From the NCBI GenBank assembly GCA_013360825.1, contig JABWAY010000240.1, positions 1 through 6,562 of the forward strand: 6,562 nt of DNA. Reading direction: 5' to 3'. Positions within the stretch are counted from its first letter, which is position 1. Every line of letters starts with the position of its first letter. The notes below the pieces were generated by a model. It was not told the DNA's origin. It saw only the letters and a list, made by a program, of their open reading frames with translations, and did not search any database. The DNA is from Candidatus Brocadiia bacterium (lineage in GTDB: Bacteria; Planctomycetota; MHYJ01; WSZJ01). The translations under genes were made by a program, and so were the position numbers. Of this stretch, positions 5,512-6,562 are shown one piece after another.

Positions 5512-6562
5512 GTGACCGTCCTGCACAGGGGCGCGGCCGTTCTGGCCGTGCCCCTTTTTTTGTCGGCCTGCGGCGGCCCCGGAGAGCGCGTCTCCGACCC
5601 CCCGCCGGGTCTCATCCGCGTCCGGGTCGATCTCCCCAGGGGGGGATTTCTGGACTGCGGGCCGGAAGCGCTGGCGGCGGTGCTGCGGCTGAACGGCCAG
5701 GCGGCGGACGTGAAGGAGATTTCGGGGAAGATCTGCGACCGGGCGAGCGGCGGGACCACCGTCGCGGACCTGGCGACGTACGCGGCCGACCGGGGGCTCA
5801 TGCCGCGCCCGGCCCGGGGGGCGACGATCGAGACGCTTCGCGCCTCGCTGGAACGCGGGGTTCCGCCCATCTGCATGGTCAACGCCACCCCGCGCACGTT
5901 TCATTTCTATGTCGTGGTCGGCGTCGTCCCCGGGCGCGTGGTGGTGGCGGACTACGACGGGGGGGTGCGCATCTTCTCGGAGCGGGAATTCGCCGCCCGC
6001 TGGCGGGGGACGGGGCGGCTCACGGTCCTCATCGGTCCGGCGGAGGTCGTCCGCGGGATCCCGCACGATGAGGACGCGTGGCTTCGCGAACTCGAGGCCG
6101 CCGGCGAGCCGGCGCAGCCGAAGGAGTCGCTCTCCGGGCAGGCTCACGCGGCGCTGGGGGCGCTGTACGAGGCCAAGGGATTCCTGAAGCTGGCGAAGTT
6201 CTCGTACAGGTTTGCCGTCGACCGCGACCCCGGGCAGGTCGGCGCCGCCCTGGCGCTGGGGAATCTGCTCTATGGGGAAGGAAAGATCGAGGAAGCGGCC
6301 GGAGTGTTCCGGCGGGGCGCGTGGGCGGACGGGTCCTGCGCGAACAACCTGGCGTGGATCCTGAGCGAGCACCAGGGGAAGGCTGCGGAGGCCCGCGCCT
6401 GGGCGCGCGCGGCGGAAACGCAGGCGGTCGCGCTGAGCATGCCCTGGTTCCAGTCGCTCGACACGCAGGCGACGATCGCCCTGCGCCTCGGGGAACCGGC
6501 GGAGGCCGCGCAGTGCTGGGAGAAGGGCGGGGATGCCATTCCGGCGGCGCCGTGGACCGGGC
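5512..6562 (+). CDS. PA2778-like lipoprotein: C39-type cysteine peptidase domain plus TPR repeats (partial)
   Basis: 350 codons are visible with no stop before the window edge. Residues 1-20 form a lipoprotein signal peptide: Arg6, a hydrophobic core, and lipobox LSAC with Cys20. Residues about 35-176 resemble a C39-like papain-fold peptidase: LDCGPEALAAVL supplies nucleophile Cys49, HFYVVVGV supplies His131, and VADYDGG supplies Asp147, so the triad looks complete. From about 205 to 344 there are TPR-like helix pairs: HAALGALYEAKGFLKLA, ALALGNLLYGEGKIEEA, a third near NNLAWILSEHQGKAAEA, and a fourth ending LGEPAEAA. This order (lipobox, C39, TPR) beside a PA2779-type gene is the PA2778 family layout. 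The function is unknown; an envelope protease or processing enzyme is likely. The GTG at 5512 has no ribosome site and depends on the stop at 5507-5509. Later in-frame starts would truncate the signal peptide. The signal-peptide codons overlap a terminator-like hairpin. Confidence 0.8.
   Translation, partial: MTVLHRGAAVLAVPLFLSACGGPGERVSDPPPGLIRVRVDLPRGGFLDCGPEALAAVLRLNGQAADVKEISGKICDRASGGTTVADLATYAADRGLMPRPARGATIETLRASLERGVPPICMVNATPRTFHFYVVVGVVPGRVVVADYDGGVRIFSEREFAARWRGTGRLTVLIGPAEVVRGIPHDEDAWLRELEAAGEPAQPKESLSGQAHAALGALYEAKGFLKLAKFSYRFAVDRDPGQVGAALALGNLLYGEGKIEEAAGVFRRGAWADGSCANNLAWILSEHQGKAAEARAWARAAETQAVALSMPWFQSLDTQATIALRLGEPAEAAQCWEKGGDAIPAAPWTG
5528..5561 (+). terminator. Intrinsic terminator inside the signal-peptide codons of the peptidase gene
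   Basis: An 11-bp stem (5528-5538 with 5544-5554, ten Watson-Crick pairs and one G-U, mostly GC) closes a five-base loop GTTCT. Seven consecutive T residues (5555-5561) follow directly. It begins 18 bases past the stop of the PA2779-like gene, where a terminator would be expected. It also covers codons 6-17 of the peptidase gene. A ribosome translating those codons would block the stem, so it may act as an attenuator that reduces peptidase expression relative to the upstream gene. Whether it terminates in the cell is inference. Confidence 0.7.

Noticed and set aside
5548..5550. Alternative GTG start for the peptidase gene downstream of the hairpin loop
   Set aside because: It would leave only seven residues before the lipobox cysteine with no basic residue, too short for a lipoprotein signal. 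The GTG at 5512 gives a complete one.

Overview
The window is about two-thirds G+C by eye and densely coded, with five genes in two divergent blocks. The protein sequences suggest a high-GC bacterium of the deltaproteobacterial or related anaerobic lineages. That placement is an impression from the PolA and the PA2779/PA2778-type pair, not a measured result.

Left block, minus strand, read from about 2260 down to 1. A well-formed sigma70-type promoter (2254-2282) drives a PHP-domain metallophosphoesterase (1396-2220). A 68-base gap with a GC hairpin follows, then a CofH-like radical SAM enzyme (215-1327), closed by a strong intrinsic terminator (164-194). Beyond it a new minus-strand gene begins (1-75 or 1-105) and runs off the left edge. 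Only its first, hydrophobic residues are visible.

Right block, plus strand. A full-length DNA polymerase I (2402-5065) has an intact 5' nuclease and polymerase but a proofreading domain that has lost its metal-binding carboxylates. It is followed by a TATAAT promoter, a small exported membrane-anchored protein of PA2779 type (5165-5509) and, two bases later, a GTG-started lipoprotein with a C39-like cysteine peptidase domain and TPR-like helices, PA2778 type, which runs off the right edge.

Three points deserve most attention. First, a textbook intrinsic terminator (5528-5561) lies inside the signal-peptide codons of the peptidase gene, so the pair may be controlled by transcription-translation coupling. 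Second, the CofH-like enzyme keeps the radical SAM cysteines and CofH-type motifs but departs from CofH, MqnC and MqnE at otherwise conserved places and sits without CofG. Third, the two promoter regions each carry a perfect inverted repeat that could be an operator. No tRNA, rRNA, CRISPR array, insertion sequence or other mobile element was seen.
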